Positions 14,594-15,684 of a stretch of DNA of 15,684 nt are shown in pieces (positions within the stretch are counted from its first letter, which is position 1; each line of letters opens with the position of its first letter). Made by a program: the position numbers and the translations under genes. The notes beneath the pieces are model-generated. The model made no database searches. It was given only the letters and a program-made list of their open reading frames with translations, and was not told the origin of the DNA. Source of the DNA: DAOUMF01 sp034411955 (GTDB taxonomy: Bacteria > Chloroflexota > Dehalococcoidia > SM23-28-2 > RBG-16-64-32); NCBI GenBank assembly GCA_034411955.1, contig DAOUMF010000075.1:1-15684 (forward strand), in the 5' to 3' direction.

Positions 14594-15529
14594 CTATTGT
14601 TCGGCGGCGAAGTTGCTGCTCAGATAGTGCTCGGCGGCGATGGTCGCGGTGGCGCCGTCGCCGGCGGAGGTCACGACCTGACGAGCAGCGTTCTGTCGGG
14701 CGTCGCCGGCGGCGTAGAGGCCGGGCAGTTCCGTTTCCATCCACTCGTTGACCAGCATGTGCCCGCCCTCGTCCATGGAGACGCGGCCGCGGAGGAAGTC
14801 CGTGTTGGGGTGCTGACCGATGAAGACAAAGACGGCGGCGACGTCCACGGTACTCTCTTCACCGGTCTCGCGGTTGTGCAGCCTCACGCCGGTCACTGCC
14901 TCCTCGCCCAGGATCTCCGTGACCACGGTGTTCCAGACGAACTCCATCTTGGGATTAGCGAGGGCGCGCTCTTGAAGGATAGCGCTGGCTCGGAGCTGGT
15001 CGCGCCGGTGGATAGCGGTGACCCGATCGGCATAGCGGGTGGTGAACAGCCCCTCGTCCATGGCGGCGTCGCCGCCGCCGACGACGGCCACATGCTGTCC
15101 CTTGAAGAAGGCGGCGTCGCAGGTGGCGCAGTAGGATACACCGCGGCCGGTGAGACGCTCCTCTCCCGGCACGCCCAGCCTGTTGTAGTCAGCCCCGGCG
15201 GTGACGATCACGGCCTTGGCGACGTACTCGTCCTCGGTGGTGCGGACCAGCCACCGCTTCCCTTGCTGCTCCAGGGCCGTCACCGCGGCGGACTGGGTCT
15301 CAAGGCCGTAGCTCTCGGCCTGGTTGTGCATCGTCTGGGCCAAGTCGAAGCCGTTGACCGAGGGCACGCCTGGGTAGTTCTCCACCAGCTCGGTGAGGGC
15401 GATCTGACCGCCGATGACGCCCTTCTCCAGAAGGATCGTCCTACGGCGGGCGCGGGCTGCGTAGAGTCCGGCGGCGAGGCCCGCAGGCCCGCCGCCGACA
15501 ATCACGATGTCATATGCCCGCCGAGGCAT
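14594..15529 (-). CDS. trxB: Thioredoxin-disulfide reductase (NADPH, FAD)
   Basis: This 311-residue flavoenzyme uses NADPH to reduce thioredoxin in the cytoplasm. The FAD-binding motif VGGGPAGLAAGLYAAR lies at about 11-26. The redox-active pair is CATC (C134, C137). The NADPH-binding motif VGGGDAAMDEG lies at about 150-160. HRRDQLRAS (about 174-182) is the basic patch that selects NADPH over NADH. The C-terminal FAD motif is LYAAGDARQNAARQVVTSAG. Length is normal for the low-molecular-weight bacterial type, with cysteines rather than selenocysteine at the active site. GAGG precedes the ATG. It lies 13 bp after trxA, so the two form an operon. Confidence 0.96.
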   Translation of the reverse strand: MPRRAYDIVIVGGGPAGLAAGLYAARARRRTILLEKGVIGGQIALTELVENYPGVPSVNGFDLAQTMHNQAESYGLETQSAAVTALEQQGKRWLVRTTEDEYVAKAVIVTAGADYNRLGVPGEERLTGRGVSYCATCDAAFFKGQHVAVVGGGDAAMDEGLFTTRYADRVTAIHRRDQLRASAILQERALANPKMEFVWNTVVTEILGEEAVTGVRLHNRETGEESTVDVAAVFVFIGQHPNTDFLRGRVSMDEGGHMLVNEWMETELPGLYAAGDARQNAARQVVTSAGDGATATIAAEHYLSSNFAAEQ

Positions 15530-15542
15530 AGTACCTCAACTC

Positions 15543-15684
15543 TTAGGCGAGAGCCTTATCGATGACTCTCTTCAGGTCCCCCTTCGGGCGGAAGCCGATG
15601 ATCTGATCGACGGGCTGGCCACCCTTGAACATGAGCAGGGTAGGAATGCTGCGAATACCGTAGGTGGCGGCGGTGTTCATGTTG
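15543..15684 (-). CDS. trxA: Thioredoxin (partial, N-terminus beyond right edge)
   Basis: The last 46 codons of thioredoxin are visible, reading NTAATYGIRSIPTLLMFKGG and ending IDKALA before TAA. The cis-proline motif IPT, next to the active site in the fold, and the C-terminal helix are typical. The CGPC active site lies outside the window. It is the substrate of the reductase encoded immediately downstream. Confidence 0.93.
   Translation of the reverse strand, partial: NMNTAATYGIRSIPTLLMFKGGQPVDQIIGFRPKGDLKRVIDKALA

Noticed and set aside
15120..15140. A selenocysteine active site in thioredoxin reductase given the nearby selC
   Set aside because: The redox motif is encoded as Cys-Ala-Thr-Cys with two ordinary cysteine codons and no in-frame TGA.
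14336..15565. A 409-codon plus-strand open frame across selC and trxB
   Set aside because: It runs through a tRNA and antisense to thioredoxin reductase, whose minus-strand motifs are intact.

Overview
The window is GC-rich, densely coded DNA from what looks like an uncultured or little-studied bacterium. The layout suggests Chloroflexota (Dehalococcoidia-like) or a relative: an ECF sigma factor next to a membrane-anchored protein with a short anti-sigma-like N-terminus, a PepSY/two-component locus, and holA and trxA-trxB as single housekeeping genes. That placement is inference from gene style, not proof. A selenocysteine tRNA (selC) shows that the organism probably makes selenoproteins.

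Minus-strand block, about 1-7954: holA (DNA polymerase III delta) runs off the left edge. Upstream of it on the same strand is a tightly coupled three-gene unit read from about 7954 down to 1154: an ECF sigma factor, then a 1770-residue membrane-anchored bacterial alpha-2-macroglobulin (8-base overlap), then a membrane-anchored MEMO-like protein (ATGA overlap). The macroglobulin has lost the thioester cysteine. Its cytoplasmic tail, placed directly after the sigma gene, is where an anti-sigma factor would normally be. The unit may be an envelope-stress sensor with a macroglobulin as its outer domain.

Divergent spacer, 7955-8404: 450 bp with no convincing gene, two imperfect inverted repeats, and the promoter of the next block.

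Plus-strand block, 8405-14295: an OmpR-type response regulator and its histidine kinase, a secreted acidic PepSY protein closed by a strong intrinsic terminator, a three-gene ABC-2 exporter operon (ATPase, permease, secreted/anchored Ig-like protein; both junctions ATGA), and a decayed, frameshifted lipoprotein gene. Tandem direct repeats of a CTTCATC/CTTCATG heptamer, with an 11-bp period, lie upstream of the regulator, the PepSY gene, the ABC operon and the lipoprotein remnant. In the first three, a -10-like hexamer starts 16-17 bp after the start of the last half-site. This looks like the regulator's own local, autoregulated regulon.

Minus-strand block, 14365-15684: selC, trxB (thioredoxin reductase) and the 3' part of trxA. 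The strip between the lipoprotein remnant and selC is AT-rich and holds a long hairpin.

No CRISPR array, transposase, integrase or rRNA was seen.
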